A stretch of DNA of 64,000 bases from Actinomycetes bacterium (GCA_947383695.1 OX376642.1:1054001-1118000); one strand, 5' to 3'; positions 33,929-43,278 are shown, counted from the first letter of the stretch. Notes: generated from the letters alone by a model not told the origin. Numbers and translations are program-made.

Positions 33929-36900
33929 GCCAGCTCCTTCTCTGAGATTTCACTCTTGCGACGACCTGCAGGAAGGGCCATTACAAGCACTATGACGAAG
34001 AAAATCAACTGTAATGAAAGCCATCCACGACGAACCGTTCCATCATGAATCAAAGAAATTTCTCCCGCCTCAGTGACGGTGAAGGTCGGCAGACCTTGCT
34101 CATTCATTTTTCGATCAAGACGATATCCATTTTCTAAAACCTGCCATGATCGATTGTAAGTTTCTGTCAAAATCAAAGTGCCTGCAGATGGCACAAATGT
34201 TCTCGCACCAACTTCGCCAGCTTCTAGTTCTTTACGAACTCCATCTACACCAACAAACATTAAACGCGAAGCTGGTGCTGTAACTTTCCACACAACACCT
34301 AATGAAGTTGCAGAAGTTCTAGAAAATCCACCGAGCCCGTCTATTGAGCGAATAATCTCTCTTTTAAATGGAGCCTTTACATAAAGGTACTTGACGCCGA
34401 AGTCGCTAAGAGTTGAGCTACTGGTAACGCCTGATCCATCAATGAGGCCACGTGCAGCATCTGCGATAGCGACAGTCTGTGGAGGAGCTACATCTGGTTC
34501 GCCAAGTGAAATATCTTTGCCACGCGATAAGTAGTACTGAATCTTCTTGTCATTTTCACTACCGACCTCACGCAAAACAAGAATCTTTACATCTTTTTCA
34601 ACACTCAAAAAGGCTGGCATTACCGTTTCACGATTTGCTTGAACTAATGAATCTGCACCTTTAGTTACCGACCAACCAATTGCCAGAACCGAATAAGTAA
34701 ATGTGGTGAACAAAAGCAAGGCAGAAAGAATGTGGCGGTAATGAATGTGGCTCAAAACCAAAGTTTCGCGCAAACGATCGAGCAGTACCGTGCCGGCAGC
34801 TACCGAAGCTAGGGTCACAAGAACTAGCACTGGCCCAGGCCAAACCTTTGATGATGCTTCATTGCCATGAGTTGAGATTGAAAGAGATGAGATAACAACA
34901 GCTAATACAAGTGCTCCGACACCATATTCAGCGATACGTCGCGCATGAGTTGATGAAAAGAGTGAGACGATCAAAACCAACAAGATTGGGCTAACTAGCC
35001 ATATAGGCAATGAGTTTGCACCGCCTGGATTTCCAAGCAGTGCATGAATAGGTCCGCCACCTGAAATCAGCAATCCCGGTTCAACCAATAATCTACTTGG
35101 ATGCATGATTGTTTCTAGAGAATAAGGAACATTCATTACAAAGGGAACAAAGATTAAAGCTGCACGCTTTTGGAGACGCAGCGAGTACAAAGGAGCGTTG
35201 GCTTCCTGTGCGTGCTTTTCATAATCACTAAGGGTTGAAATAAGTCCTGCAGCCAACCCAATCACAAAGATCATGAGCGAGAATCCATAGAGCAGTGCTA
35301 AGAGCAGCGAGACTCCTGCAATTTTTCTCCAGGAAAAACTCTCAATCTTTTCTACATCGCTCAGAAGTAGTGCAACCAATGGTGCAAGGATCATGAACAG
35401 AACCGTTGCAATATGACCTGTAGATACCGCCGCAATTGCTACCGGTGATACCGCGTAGAGGAAAGCTGCAGGAATAGAAATCCAAGAATTTGAGGTCAAA
35501 CGCTTCAAAAGCTTTGATGCGGTAAACATCATGACAATCGGTGCTACCAAGAAGAAGGTCGTAATCAAAAATTGAACTTTGCCCAAGAAAAGAAGTGATG
35601 CTGTTGCTGTGATTGCAACCCACGTAGGGGTCGCAATAGTTGAGCCCATTCCGACTTGATGCCATGACTCAAAATAAGTGCTCCACAAATCAGTAGCTCC
35701 CGCTGGCGAGATCGGCAGGGCTCCTCCGACAAGTGCTCCAAAACGATTGCGAGAGTTAAGGAGACTGACGAGCGAGATTAAAACAAAGCCAATTACTTCT
35801 GGGCGCTTGAATACACCAAACCAATTATTGTTATTTACAGGGGTTAATAAATCTTCATCCTCATTGGCGTCCAGTACTGAACTGGTGGGTACCTGGCTAT
35901 TTTCTGGAAACAACTTGGCACGAACGGCATCAACAAAACCTTCAGATGCAAGACGCACCTGCGACCAACGAGGTGGAATGAATTCAGCAATAACTCTTGC
36001 TGACACAAAGCGCTGTTTTTTACGCACTTTACGTGCCGCAATGATTAATCCAGGTCTGACAAGTAATGATCCAACCGCCAAAATTTCATCGCCGGCATAC
36101 CCAGGAAGTTTTGCGAGTAGGTAACCGACCGCTCGTGCAATTGCGGTTCCGAGAATCTGCACAACAAGCCATGGCAACATCCACCATGAAGAGTTGGAAA
36201 GCAAAACATAGGCAGCGTTACGTCGATCTAGCAGCAAAGGTCTGTGAAGAAATGCGCCGTCGACTTCAACAGTTCTGCGCTCATTGGCTGATGCTTGTGC
36301 ATGGAATGCAACCGCACCTGTTGCAACCATTACCGAATGACCAGCAGCACGTGCTCGCCATCCAAAATCCACATCATCTCTAAACAAAGTTAGATTGGGG
36401 TCTAAACCACCTAGCTCTTCAAAAACATCACGACGGATCAATGCCCCCGCTGTGCTCACAGCTAATACATCATGGTTTCCATCATGTTGGCCTTGGTCAT
36501 ACTCCAAAGGCTCAAGCCCTGTCCAACGTGCACCATTTCCTGCGATGCTGACACCAGCTTCAAGTAAATGTGTTCGATCATGCCAACCCAATAACTTTGG
36601 ACCGACCATAACAACTTGTGGTCGGTCATCAATGGCAGCTAGTAATTCTGCGAGCGCTGTTGGTGCAGGTGCACAATCATCATGAATTAACCAGATCCAT
36701 TCATGGTCAATTGATTTAGGTAATTTATTAACCGCTAAGGAAAGAGCGGCTCCAAAACCTGTTTCAACATCTGCCGAAATAAATGGGATGCGTGCAGATT
36801 TTAAAAGTTTTGTTGATGAATCCTGCGATCCTGTATCAACCGCGGTGATTACATCAATAGGTCGAGTTTGCGAGGTGAGCGCTGCAACAACTTCGGGCAA

Positions 36901-36972
36901 CCACACCGCCCCATTGTGGGAAACAAGAACAGCGGTTACACGATGCTTATCGACTGCGGCTTGGGAAGCCAT
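33925..36972 (-). CDS. Large membrane glycosyltransferase (GT2 domain plus membrane domain)
   Basis: A 1015-residue protein. Residues 10-250 form a GT2 domain (VTAVLVSHNGAVWLPEVV start, HDDCAP metal site near 96, FRDDVDFGWRAR acceptor-site motif near 203). Then come a helix pair near 260-290, a cytoplasmic stretch, about ten membrane helices between 385 and 745, an extracytoplasmic C-terminal domain and a last helix near 985. This resembles the actinobacterial GT2-plus-multispan proteins beside whiB2, thought to act in cell-envelope polysaccharide assembly. The donor and acceptor are unknown. AAAGTGAG upstream may be the ribosome-binding site. Confidence 0.85.
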   Translation of the reverse strand: MASQAAVDKHRVTAVLVSHNGAVWLPEVVAALTSQTRPIDVITAVDTGSQDSSTKLLKSARIPFISADVETGFGAALSLAVNKLPKSIDHEWIWLIHDDCAPAPTALAELLAAIDDRPQVVMVGPKLLGWHDRTHLLEAGVSIAGNGARWTGLEPLEYDQGQHDGNHDVLAVSTAGALIRRDVFEELGGLDPNLTLFRDDVDFGWRARAAGHSVMVATGAVAFHAQASANERRTVEVDGAFLHRPLLLDRRNAAYVLLSNSSWWMLPWLVVQILGTAIARAVGYLLAKLPGYAGDEILAVGSLLVRPGLIIAARKVRKKQRFVSARVIAEFIPPRWSQVRLASEGFVDAVRAKLFPENSQVPTSSVLDANEDEDLLTPVNNNNWFGVFKRPEVIGFVLISLVSLLNSRNRFGALVGGALPISPAGATDLWSTYFESWHQVGMGSTIATPTWVAITATASLLFLGKVQFLITTFFLVAPIVMMFTASKLLKRLTSNSWISIPAAFLYAVSPVAIAAVSTGHIATVLFMILAPLVALLLSDVEKIESFSWRKIAGVSLLLALLYGFSLMIFVIGLAAGLISTLSDYEKHAQEANAPLYSLRLQKRAALIFVPFVMNVPYSLETIMHPSRLLVEPGLLISGGGPIHALLGNPGGANSLPIWLVSPILLVLIVSLFSSTHARRIAEYGVGALVLAVVISSLSISTHGNEASSKVWPGPVLVLVTLASVAAGTVLLDRLRETLVLSHIHYRHILSALLLFTTFTYSVLAIGWSVTKGADSLVQANRETVMPAFLSVEKDVKILVLREVGSENDKKIQYYLSRGKDISLGEPDVAPPQTVAIADAARGLIDGSGVTSSSTLSDFGVKYLYVKAPFKREIIRSIDGLGGFSRTSATSLGVVWKVTAPASRLMFVGVDGVRKELEAGEVGARTFVPSAGTLILTETYNRSWQVLENGYRLDRKMNEQGLPTFTVTEAGEISLIHDGTVRRGWLSLQLIFFVIVLVMALPAGRRKSEISEKELA

Positions 36973-37009
36973 AGGTATAACTCACTTTCTCGTTAGAGAA
37001 ATGTGAACC

Positions 37010-37309
37010 TTACGCAGTACGACGCTTTAAGCGACGACGCTCTCGCTCTGAGAGACCGCCCCAAATTCCGAAGCGCTCATCATGAGCTAGTGCGTACTCA
37101 AGACATTCGGAGCGAACATCGCATGAAAGACAAACGCGCTTTGCTTCACGAGTTGAGCCACCCTTTTCTGGGAAGAAAGCTTCTGGATCAGTTTGCGCAC
37201 AGAGTGCGCGCTCCTGCCATGAAAGCTCCATGTTTTCGCCAGATGCGAGTGTGATTGTTGGACCTGAAGTGGGGATTGGGGAGTTCTGGGCTGCGGGTTG
37301 AATCGGCAT
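37010..37309 (-). CDS. WhiB-family regulator, WhiB2-like
   Basis: A 99-residue WhiB protein with cluster cysteines C37, C60, C63 and C69, the GIWGG turn at 81-85 and a basic ERERRRLKRRT tail. A 26-residue N-terminal extension before the core fits the WhiB2/WhiB branch, which controls division and septation. GGAG 10 nt upstream supports the ATG at 37309. It lies between manC and the GT2/DUF5719 pair, as whiB2 does in mycobacteria, though the F420 genes fbiA/fbiB that usually lie there are missing. Confidence 0.93.
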   Translation of the reverse strand: MPIQPAAQNSPIPTSGPTITLASGENMELSWQERALCAQTDPEAFFPEKGGSTREAKRVCLSCDVRSECLEYALAHDERFGIWGGLSERERRRLKRRTA

Positions 37310-37430
37310 AACGTCGATGCTCCATAAGCTAGATCTTGTCTCATCCCTCTTGGAAAAGACTTTCTTAGGAGTGAATTACACGCTTGTAACTCGCTCATGT
37401 CAAGCCCGAGAGAAGGGAATTAGGGCTGAA

Positions 37431-38393
37431 CTACTTCGGAATTGGAAGAATTTCGCCCTTTGTGACAAAAGATGAGGCTATTTTCGCCTCTTTATCGACA
37501 ACTGCACCTGTTGCAACAAAAGAGTTGGAAATGATCGCGTAGCTGCCAATTTCCGCCCCAGCCTCGATAATCGAGCCATCGATATGTGCACCGGCGCCCA
37601 CTAAAGCACCGCGCCCGACACAACTACCACCTGTGATCTGCGCGGAAGGATCAACGGACGAACCCGGCATCGCAAGGCCAGGACCGGTTCGAAGAACGAT
37701 ATCTGTTGATGCCTTTAACAAAGCTTTTGGTGTTCCAATATCTAACCAGTACGCATTTTCAATATATCCATAAATCTTTGCGCCATTGCTTACTAGCTGC
37801 GGAAATGTTTCGCGTTCTACTGAAACAACGGTGTCTAAAGGAATGGTGTTTATGACCCGAGGGTTAAATACATAGCACCCGGCATTAATCTGATTTGTTA
37901 CAGGGTTATCCATTTTTTCCAGAAAAGCGGTAACTCTTCCTTCGGCATCAGTTGGAACACAACCAAATGCTCGTGCATCTTCTACCTGAGTTAAGTGCAA
38001 AGTTACATCAGCATCATGTGCTTCATGTTGTTTGATCTGCTCTGATAAATCATGTGAACTAAGTACATCGCCATTGAGAATAACAACCGACTCTTGTGTA
38101 TCTAACAGTTGTGCTGCATTTCGAATCGCACCACCCGTTCCAAGTGGCTCTTTTTCAACCGCATACTTAATGCTCATCCCCCACTGAGATCCATCTCCAA
38201 AGTACGGTGTGAAAACATCTGATAAATATGAAGTCGCTAAAACAATCTGGGTAATTCCAGCCTTTTTAGCCATCATTAATTGATGTTCAGTAACAGGAAT
38301 TCCTGCAACTGTAAGCATTGGCTTGGGAGTATTGCGAGTCAATGGCATTAAACGTGTGCCAAAGCCACCTACTAACAAGATTGCTACAGCCAC
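37431..38393 (-). CDS. Sugar-1-phosphate nucleotidyltransferase, ManC-like
   Basis: A 320-residue protein: N-terminal nucleotidyltransferase domain (LLVGGFGTRLMPLT and TPKPML near the start) and a C-terminal left-handed beta-helix part with repeated hexapeptides. This is the actinobacterial mannose-1-phosphate guanylyltransferase form, which forms GDP-mannose from the product of ManB. A glucose-1-phosphate nucleotidyltransferase cannot be ruled out. The start is GTG at 38393, 2 nt after the dapC stop. Confidence 0.88.
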   Translation of the reverse strand: MAVAILLVGGFGTRLMPLTRNTPKPMLTVAGIPVTEHQLMMAKKAGITQIVLATSYLSDVFTPYFGDGSQWGMSIKYAVEKEPLGTGGAIRNAAQLLDTQESVVILNGDVLSSHDLSEQIKQHEAHDADVTLHLTQVEDARAFGCVPTDAEGRVTAFLEKMDNPVTNQINAGCYVFNPRVINTIPLDTVVSVERETFPQLVSNGAKIYGYIENAYWLDIGTPKALLKASTDIVLRTGPGLAMPGSSVDPSAQITGGSCVGRGALVGAGAHIDGSIIEAGAEIGSYAIISNSFVATGAVVDKEAKIASSFVTKGEILPIPK

Positions 38394-38395
38394 CT

Positions 38396-39460
38396 TTATG
38401 CCTTCAAACGTGCAACTGCATCTGCAATGTGGGCATCAGAGGCTGTCATTGCGATGCGAATATGGTTCTTTCCCATGTCTCCGTAAAAGCTGCCCGGGGT
38501 TGCAAGGATTCCGCGCTCGGCAAGCCATGCAACGCTTGCCCATGCATCTTCATTACGGGTGCACCACAGATACAAACCTGAATCACTGAACTCAACTGTA
38601 AATCCCGCCGCCTCGAGTGCCGGACGCATCGCATCTTTACGTGCGTTATAGCGAGCGCGTTGTTCTGCAACATGAAGATCATCTGACAGTGCAACTGTCA
38701 TCGCCTTTTGCACCGGAAGCGGGACCATCATTCCGCCATGCTTTCGAATCTCACGAATCTGTGCGATCAAGGCGCTGTCTCCCACCATGAAAGCTGCGCG
38801 ATAACCAGCCATAGATGAACGCTTTGATAAGGAATGAACCGCCAAAATATTGGTGTTGTCTCCACCTGTTTGCGACAAAACTGACACTGAATGTGCTGTG
38901 TGATCAAATTCGAGATAACACTCATCAGAGATTAGAACTGACTTATTTTTACGAGACCAATCAATACACGCCTTAATCTCATCGATGCTATGCACTCGCC
39001 CAGTTGGATTTGATGGTGAGTTCAACCATGCTAAATCAGCAGCGGGCCAACCGCTTGCATCAATTGCAACTGGAACAGACTCTGCCCCAGCTAATACAGC
39101 TCCTACGTGATATGTGGGATATGCAATCTCTGGAATTAACACGGTGCTTGATTCAAGATAGGTGGGAAGCCAAGCAACTAACTCTTTAGAGCCAATTAAG
39201 GGCAGGACATCAAACTCGCCCGTTGCACCTAAGCGATCTACCGACCATTTTTTAATCGCTGCGCGAAGCTCTGCAGTTCCTGCGGTTACTGGATAACTTG
39301 GAGAGTTTGATGCATCGCGAAATGCTTGTTGAATAAATTCAGGGGTTGGATCTACAGGAGTGCCTTGAGAGAGATCAATAATCCCTTGCGGGTGGGAACG
39401 AGCCTTCTCACCGTATGGCGCTAACGCATCCCACGGAAAATCTGGGAGCTGGGCACGCAA
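38396..39460 (-). CDS. dapC: Succinyldiaminopimelate transaminase
   Basis: A 354-residue PLP aminotransferase of lysine/diaminopimelate synthesis. PLP-contact motifs are SNPSNPTGR-type (LNSPSNPTGRVHS), LISDECYLEF and the lysine in VHSLSKRSSMAGYR. The neighbour order fdxA-dapC is the same as Rv1177-Rv1178, and dapD lies 15 kb away in the same window, which supports the specific name. The start is TTG at 39460, 3 nt after the ferredoxin stop, so it depends on coupling. Confidence 0.9.
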   Translation of the reverse strand: MRAQLPDFPWDALAPYGEKARSHPQGIIDLSQGTPVDPTPEFIQQAFRDASNSPSYPVTAGTAELRAAIKKWSVDRLGATGEFDVLPLIGSKELVAWLPTYLESSTVLIPEIAYPTYHVGAVLAGAESVPVAIDASGWPAADLAWLNSPSNPTGRVHSIDEIKACIDWSRKNKSVLISDECYLEFDHTAHSVSVLSQTGGDNTNILAVHSLSKRSSMAGYRAAFMVGDSALIAQIREIRKHGGMMVPLPVQKAMTVALSDDLHVAEQRARYNARKDAMRPALEAAGFTVEFSDSGLYLWCTRNEDAWASVAWLAERGILATPGSFYGDMGKNHIRIAMTASDAHIADAVARLKA

Positions 39461-39463
39461 TGG

Positions 39464-39784
39464 TTACTCGCTCTTTGGTGGACGCGCTGTGATTGAAGCG
39501 TGATCTGTGCCAGTTGGGCCAACCTTGCTAGCTCCACCTGGAGAACCGATTTCAATGAAGAACTCTGTATTGACCTTGCCAAACTCTTTCCACTGACCAG
39601 GGACATCATCCTCGTAGTAAATAGCTTCTACTGGGCAGACCGGCTCACATGCGCCGCAATCCACACACTCATCTGGCTGGATGTACAGCATGCGATCGCC
39701 TTCGTAAATGCAATCAACCGGACACTCTTCGATGCAGGACTTATCTTTCACATCGATGCATGGGTCTGCAATCACATAGGTCAC
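39464..39784 (-). CDS. fdxA: 7Fe ferredoxin
   Basis: A 106-residue ferredoxin with eight cysteines at 9, 17, 21, 25, 40, 43, 46 and 50: the first set (C9, C17, C50 area) fits a 3Fe-4S cluster and C21, C40, C43, C46 a 4Fe-4S cluster, as in FdxA/FdxC of actinobacteria. The start is GTG at 39784 (MTYVIADPC), fixed by GGAGG about 7 nt upstream; the frame opens further but lacks a site. It passes electrons at low potential; the partner is not in the window. Confidence 0.93.
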   Translation of the reverse strand: MTYVIADPCIDVKDKSCIEECPVDCIYEGDRMLYIQPDECVDCGACEPVCPVEAIYYEDDVPGQWKEFGKVNTEFFIEIGSPGGASKVGPTGTDHASITARPPKSE

Positions 39785-39885
39785 GGGCGGCCTCCAAAGT
39801 GTTGGGCAAAGTATCTGCCTGAATTCTAATGGCAACTCTAGCCAGTGCGCGATATTTACCGCTGGTTGATATTTAACGGTGGGCT

Positions 39886-39891
39886 TATCGT
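39886..39891 (+). promoter_or_regulatory. Leaderless-type -10 box (TATCGT)
   Basis: TATCGT ends 6 nt before the ATG at 39898 and should drive both the small SH3-like gene and cysS. Confidence 0.5.
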
Positions 39892-39897
39892 TGTCTC

Positions 39898-40098
39898 ATG
39901 CCAACAGAGCTCGAGACTCAATTCACCGAACTCATCGGCTCGCGGGTCAGCATCAGACTGCATGATCCTGAAGGCGGATTTCGTGACATTCTGGGGCATC
40001 TACTGACCCCGTACACATTGCGCAATAAGCGTGGGGAGATAATCGAATTCTCTCATAGTGAGATTTTTGTCTGGAAGCGGGTGATTGAAAAGGTATGA
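39898..40098 (+). CDS. Stand-alone SH3-like domain protein
   Basis: A 66-residue protein that matches only the N-terminal SH3-like domain of Rv0428c-type GNAT acetyltransferases: GSRVSIRLHDP, a DILGHLL turn, then RNKRGEIIEFSHSEIFVWKRV. In those proteins the domain precedes the acetyltransferase; here it ends and cysS begins in a 4-nt ATGA overlap. The gene is therefore a natural single domain or the remnant of a longer gene. The leaderless-type promoter and intact coupling argue that it is expressed. Confidence 0.7.
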   Translation: MPTELETQFTELIGSRVSIRLHDPEGGFRDILGHLLTPYTLRNKRGEIIEFSHSEIFVWKRVIEKV

Positions 40099-41441
40099 AG
40101 TTATACGACACGCAATCACGACAACTCAAAGAGATTGATGTAGCTCGCGATCAGATTCAGATGTATTGCTGCGGCCCAACTGTTTATCGTGATGCCCATG
40201 TTGGAAATCTTCGAACATTTCTGCTCTCTGACTTAATCGCACGTGTTGTTCGACTCAATGGTTCACATCCATACCTGATTCAAAACATTACCGATGTTGG
40301 GCACATGTCTGAAGATTTCGTCAACGATGACAAGATGTTGGCTCAGGCTAAGTTAGAAAAGATTGACCCCTTTGAGATCGCTCGAAAGTATGAAGTGAAG
40401 TTTCATCAAGATTTAGCAGACCTCAACATCGTGCCAGCAGCCGCATACCCACGAGCAAGTGAAAGCATTGATTTGATGTTGACTCTGATTGGAAAGTTGA
40501 TCGAGGCGGATTTTGCATATGTTGGTTCCGATTCTTCTGTGTATTTCAGCGCTCAGAAGTTCGCAAGTTACGGAGCGATTAGCGGAAATAAACTTGACTC
40601 ACTAAAGCCAGGTCATCGTTATGAATACTCCGAAGATGGTGCGAAGAGATTTCACGCCGATTGGGCGTTATGGAAAGCTGCCGGTGATCGCACTGAAATG
40701 GTGTGGGAATCTCCGTGGGGTAAGGGATTTCCAGGTTGGCATATTGAGTGTTCGGCTATGTCACTTGAATTGTTAGAAGGACATGTAGATATCCATGTAG
40801 GTGGCATCGATCTTCGTTTTCCTCACCATGAAAATGAACGAGCTCAATCCAATGCGCTGATTAACACTGAAGCTGTTGATCTCTGGGTGCATGGTGAGCA
40901 TCTACTTTTTGAGGGTAAAAAGATGTCAAAAAGTTCCGGAAATGTTGTGTTGTTAAGAGATGTCATCGAACGCGGAATAGATCCACTAGCTATTCGCCTA
41001 TGTTTCCTTGAAAACAAATATCGCTCTCAAATGGATTTAACCTGGAACTCAATAGAGGCTGCACATGAGACCTTAAAACGTTGGCGAATGAAGATGTCTC
41101 AATGGGGTGCGGACACCACAATGCAGATTGATCCAGAGATTGAATCGGCTTTAAACACCGATCTAGATACCCCACGTGTGATCATACGACTGCGTGAGAT
41201 AGAAAAGTCAGAGTCTGAAAACAAGGCTTCATTCTTTCGTTACGCCGATCAAGTTCTAGGACTTGATTTAGATCGTCCAATCGAAGCAAAGGTTCTGACG
41301 CCTCCGATGAAAATACTTTTGGATGATCGAGCCCTCGCCCGCGCCGAAAAACGTTGGGCAGATAGCGATCGACTTCGAGTTGAGTTAGAAAATCACGGCT
41401 TGGAAATTAAAGATACACCTGAAGGGCAAAGCTGGAGTTAA
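40095..41441 (+). CDS. cysS: Cysteinyl-tRNA synthetase
   Basis: Charges tRNA-Cys. The class I signature HVGN and the KMSKS loop (GKKMSKSSGN) are present; zinc ligands include C26 (CCGPTVYR) and the C-H-H of GWHIECSAMS and FPHHENE. The C-terminus keeps the CysS anticodon-binding helices ending ADRLR-like and DTPEGQSW, which the related mycothiol ligase MshC lacks; so although mshB lies nearby, this is read as CysS. Translation is coupled to the SH3-like gene by ATGA. Confidence 0.92.
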   Translation: MKLYDTQSRQLKEIDVARDQIQMYCCGPTVYRDAHVGNLRTFLLSDLIARVVRLNGSHPYLIQNITDVGHMSEDFVNDDKMLAQAKLEKIDPFEIARKYEVKFHQDLADLNIVPAAAYPRASESIDLMLTLIGKLIEADFAYVGSDSSVYFSAQKFASYGAISGNKLDSLKPGHRYEYSEDGAKRFHADWALWKAAGDRTEMVWESPWGKGFPGWHIECSAMSLELLEGHVDIHVGGIDLRFPHHENERAQSNALINTEAVDLWVHGEHLLFEGKKMSKSSGNVVLLRDVIERGIDPLAIRLCFLENKYRSQMDLTWNSIEAAHETLKRWRMKMSQWGADTTMQIDPEIESALNTDLDTPRVIIRLREIEKSESENKASFFRYADQVLGLDLDRPIEAKVLTPPMKILLDDRALARAEKRWADSDRLRVELENHGLEIKDTPEGQSWS

Positions 41442-41749
41442 AGCGGTGTAATGATTGCAATAACAATTGCAATAAAACCAAAATTGATTAGAGAAACACC
41501 AATTGTGTCACCTTGTATCAAATACTCATCATTTAAACCTGGAAACCCAGCACGAAGAACAACTAATGACCAAGCAATAGATGCAATGAATTTGTATGAA
41601 CGCTTTCCCCAAATTCGCCCAGTTGCCCAAATACCTAGGCCAGTAGCGATAAGTGAAAGTATTAAACCAATCGGTGGGTAGTAACTATGAATAAAGATTG
41701 AGCTTGCACCAAGGGCTGCACCAAATAAAAGTGAGTAGATAGCCTTCAT
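41438..41749 (-). CDS. Small membrane protein, DUF6113-like
   Basis: A 103-residue protein with three or four transmembrane helices, a RIWGKRSYKF basic loop, and a final hydrophobic helix. Its position right after mshB (TAATG overlap) and its topology match DUF6113 proteins that accompany mshB in many actinobacteria. Function unknown. Its 3' end overlaps the convergent cysS by 4 bp. Confidence 0.7.
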   Translation of the reverse strand: MKAIYSLLFGAALGASSIFIHSYYPPIGLILSLIATGLGIWATGRIWGKRSYKFIASIAWSLVVLRAGFPGLNDEYLIQGDTIGVSLINFGFIAIVIAIITPL

Positions 41750-42615
41750 TACAGGGTTATTCCAGAGGTTAAATCTGTTTCTCGGCCATGCGAATCAAAG
41801 GGTTCACTCTTAACCCCTTTTACTAGCGTGTAGTACTCATCCCCCCAAATCTGTAACCCTAAATTATTAGAAAGGGCAAAGAACGGACCATCTAATGAAA
41901 TCTGCGTTTCATGTGCTTTCATCGCCGCCATTTTTGCATCAACATAATCAACACCGTTAATCAAAGTTGTGACAAACTCATCATCCTTTGCAAATGGAAG
42001 ATCATCAACGCTTTCGGCGCCAAAGAAATCTGAACCAATCTCTTTCATCTTTGCAATACCTTCAGCTAAAACTGATTTAGGCATAGTGTTCCAGTAAATC
42101 TTTTGGATCTGCCATGTAGATAACTCTGAGGCTCTCATGGCAACACGATGTGCCTGAATATGATCGGGATGGCCGTATCCACCGATTTCATCATAGGTAA
42201 TTAAAATATGTGGCTTAACTTCATCAATGATTTCAACCAAAATCTTTGCAGCTACATCCACATCTGCTTGCCAGAAAACATCAGGACGATTGTTTGGCTC
42301 TGTTCCCATCATTCCGCTATCGCGAAACTTAACTGATGGAGCACCCAAGAAGCGATAATCAGAAATGCCCAATGCCTTCATCGCATCAGCTAATTCTGTT
42401 TCTCGATGTGTTCCTAATTGATCCTTTTGACTGCTTGCCAAATGCGAAAGGGATGGAACCAAAACTTCGCCTTCTTCTCCCCGAGTACAGGTCACAAGCG
42501 TGACATCTGCCCCACGATCTGCATACAAAGCCATAGTTGCCCCGTTATTGATGGTTTCATCATCGGGATGTGCATGTACAAGCAGGATGCGGAAGCCTTC
42601 ATAGGAGCGGTTCAT
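41749..42615 (-). CDS. mshB: Mycothiol biosynthesis deacetylase MshB
   Basis: Removes the acetyl group from N-acetylglucosaminyl-inositol in mycothiol synthesis. The LmbE-type zinc site is visible: H16 and D19 in HAHPDDE and a later histidine H152 in HPDHIQAHR. Length (288 residues) is close to the mycobacterial enzyme. Other mycothiol genes are not in the window. It is divergent from a TetR regulator with only 30 bp between starts, so the two promoters must overlap. No clear TANNNT box precedes it; AGAATT 7 nt upstream is the best candidate. Confidence 0.9.
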   Translation of the reverse strand: MNRSYEGFRILLVHAHPDDETINNGATMALYADRGADVTLVTCTRGEEGEVLVPSLSHLASSQKDQLGTHRETELADAMKALGISDYRFLGAPSVKFRDSGMMGTEPNNRPDVFWQADVDVAAKILVEIIDEVKPHILITYDEIGGYGHPDHIQAHRVAMRASELSTWQIQKIYWNTMPKSVLAEGIAKMKEIGSDFFGAESVDDLPFAKDDEFVTTLINGVDYVDAKMAAMKAHETQISLDGPFFALSNNLGLQIWGDEYYTLVKGVKSEPFDSHGRETDLTSGITL

Positions 42616-42632
42616 GTTCGGTAATTCTGCCG

Positions 42633-42638
42633 TACGAT
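42633..42638 (+). promoter_or_regulatory. Leaderless-type -10 box (TACGAT), tetR gene
   Basis: TACGAT ends 7 nt before the ATG at 42646, inside the 30-bp gap shared with mshB. Confidence 0.5.
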
Positions 42639-42645
42639 TAGACCA

Positions 42646-43257
42646 ATGAGTAACGTAGACACATCCAACAAGGCTCGCTTGCCGCGCGATGAGCGCCGAG
42701 CATTGCTGTTATCGGCTGCACTAGAAGTATTCACCGCAGCTGGATACCACTCTGCAGCGATGGATGAGATTGCAGATCGTGCAAATGTCTCAAAGCCAGT
42801 TTTGTATCAGCACTTTCCTTCAAAGCTCGAGCTCTACTTGGCAGTTTTGGATTTACATATTGACTCATTGGTTTTTGAAATTCAAAAGGCGATCGCATCA
42901 ACGCCAGATAATAAAGATCGAGTACATGCAACGGTTGATGCCTACTTTGCATTTATTGAAAAGGAAGGCGAAGCCTTTCGTCTACTCTTTGAGAGTGACA
43001 TGAGCGTTGAACCCCAGGTTCGTGAACGTTTAAATCGAATGACGTACGACTGTGCAGCTGCCGCAAGTGCGGTTATTGCAATAGATACTGGCCTACCAAA
43101 AGAGGCATCAATGCTTTTGGGTGTTGGAATGATTGGTTATGCGCAAGTAACTGCTCGTCACTGGCTCGAACGAGATAGCAAGTTGAGTCGACAGGATGCT
43201 GTGGCGTTAGTTCACAACCTCATGTGGCGAGGCATTTCAGGTTTTCCGCGCAATTAA
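42646..43257 (+). CDS. TetR-family regulator
   Basis: A 203-residue TetR protein. The helix-turn-helix is AMDEIADRANVSKPVLYQHFPSKLELY (about residues 37-64). The ligand-binding half (helices from 70 on) is of the KstR-like/TetR_C type with FAFIEKEGEAFRLLFES. It is divergent from mshB and 21 bp upstream of a DEAD-box helicase. Mycobacterial homologues beside DEAD helicases exist, but the ligand is unknown. Confidence 0.9.
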   Translation: MSNVDTSNKARLPRDERRALLLSAALEVFTAAGYHSAAMDEIADRANVSKPVLYQHFPSKLELYLAVLDLHIDSLVFEIQKAIASTPDNKDRVHATVDAYFAFIEKEGEAFRLLFESDMSVEPQVRERLNRMTYDCAAAASAVIAIDTGLPKEASMLLGVGMIGYAQVTARHWLERDSKLSRQDAVALVHNLMWRGISGFPRN

Positions 43258-43263
43258 TATCGT

Positions 43264-43269
43264 TAGGAT
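43264..43269 (+). promoter_or_regulatory. Possible -10 box (TAGGAT), DEAD-box gene
   Basis: TAGGAT lies 9 nt before the ATG at 43279, giving a leader of only two or three nucleotides if used. It lies just after the tetR stop. Confidence 0.35.
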
Positions 43270-43278
43270 TAAATAAAC

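Noticed and set aside
40095-41441. Reading the CysS-like gene as mycothiol ligase MshC because mshB is close
   Set aside because: It has the CGPTVYR start and the full C-terminal anticodon-binding part of CysS, which MshC lacks.
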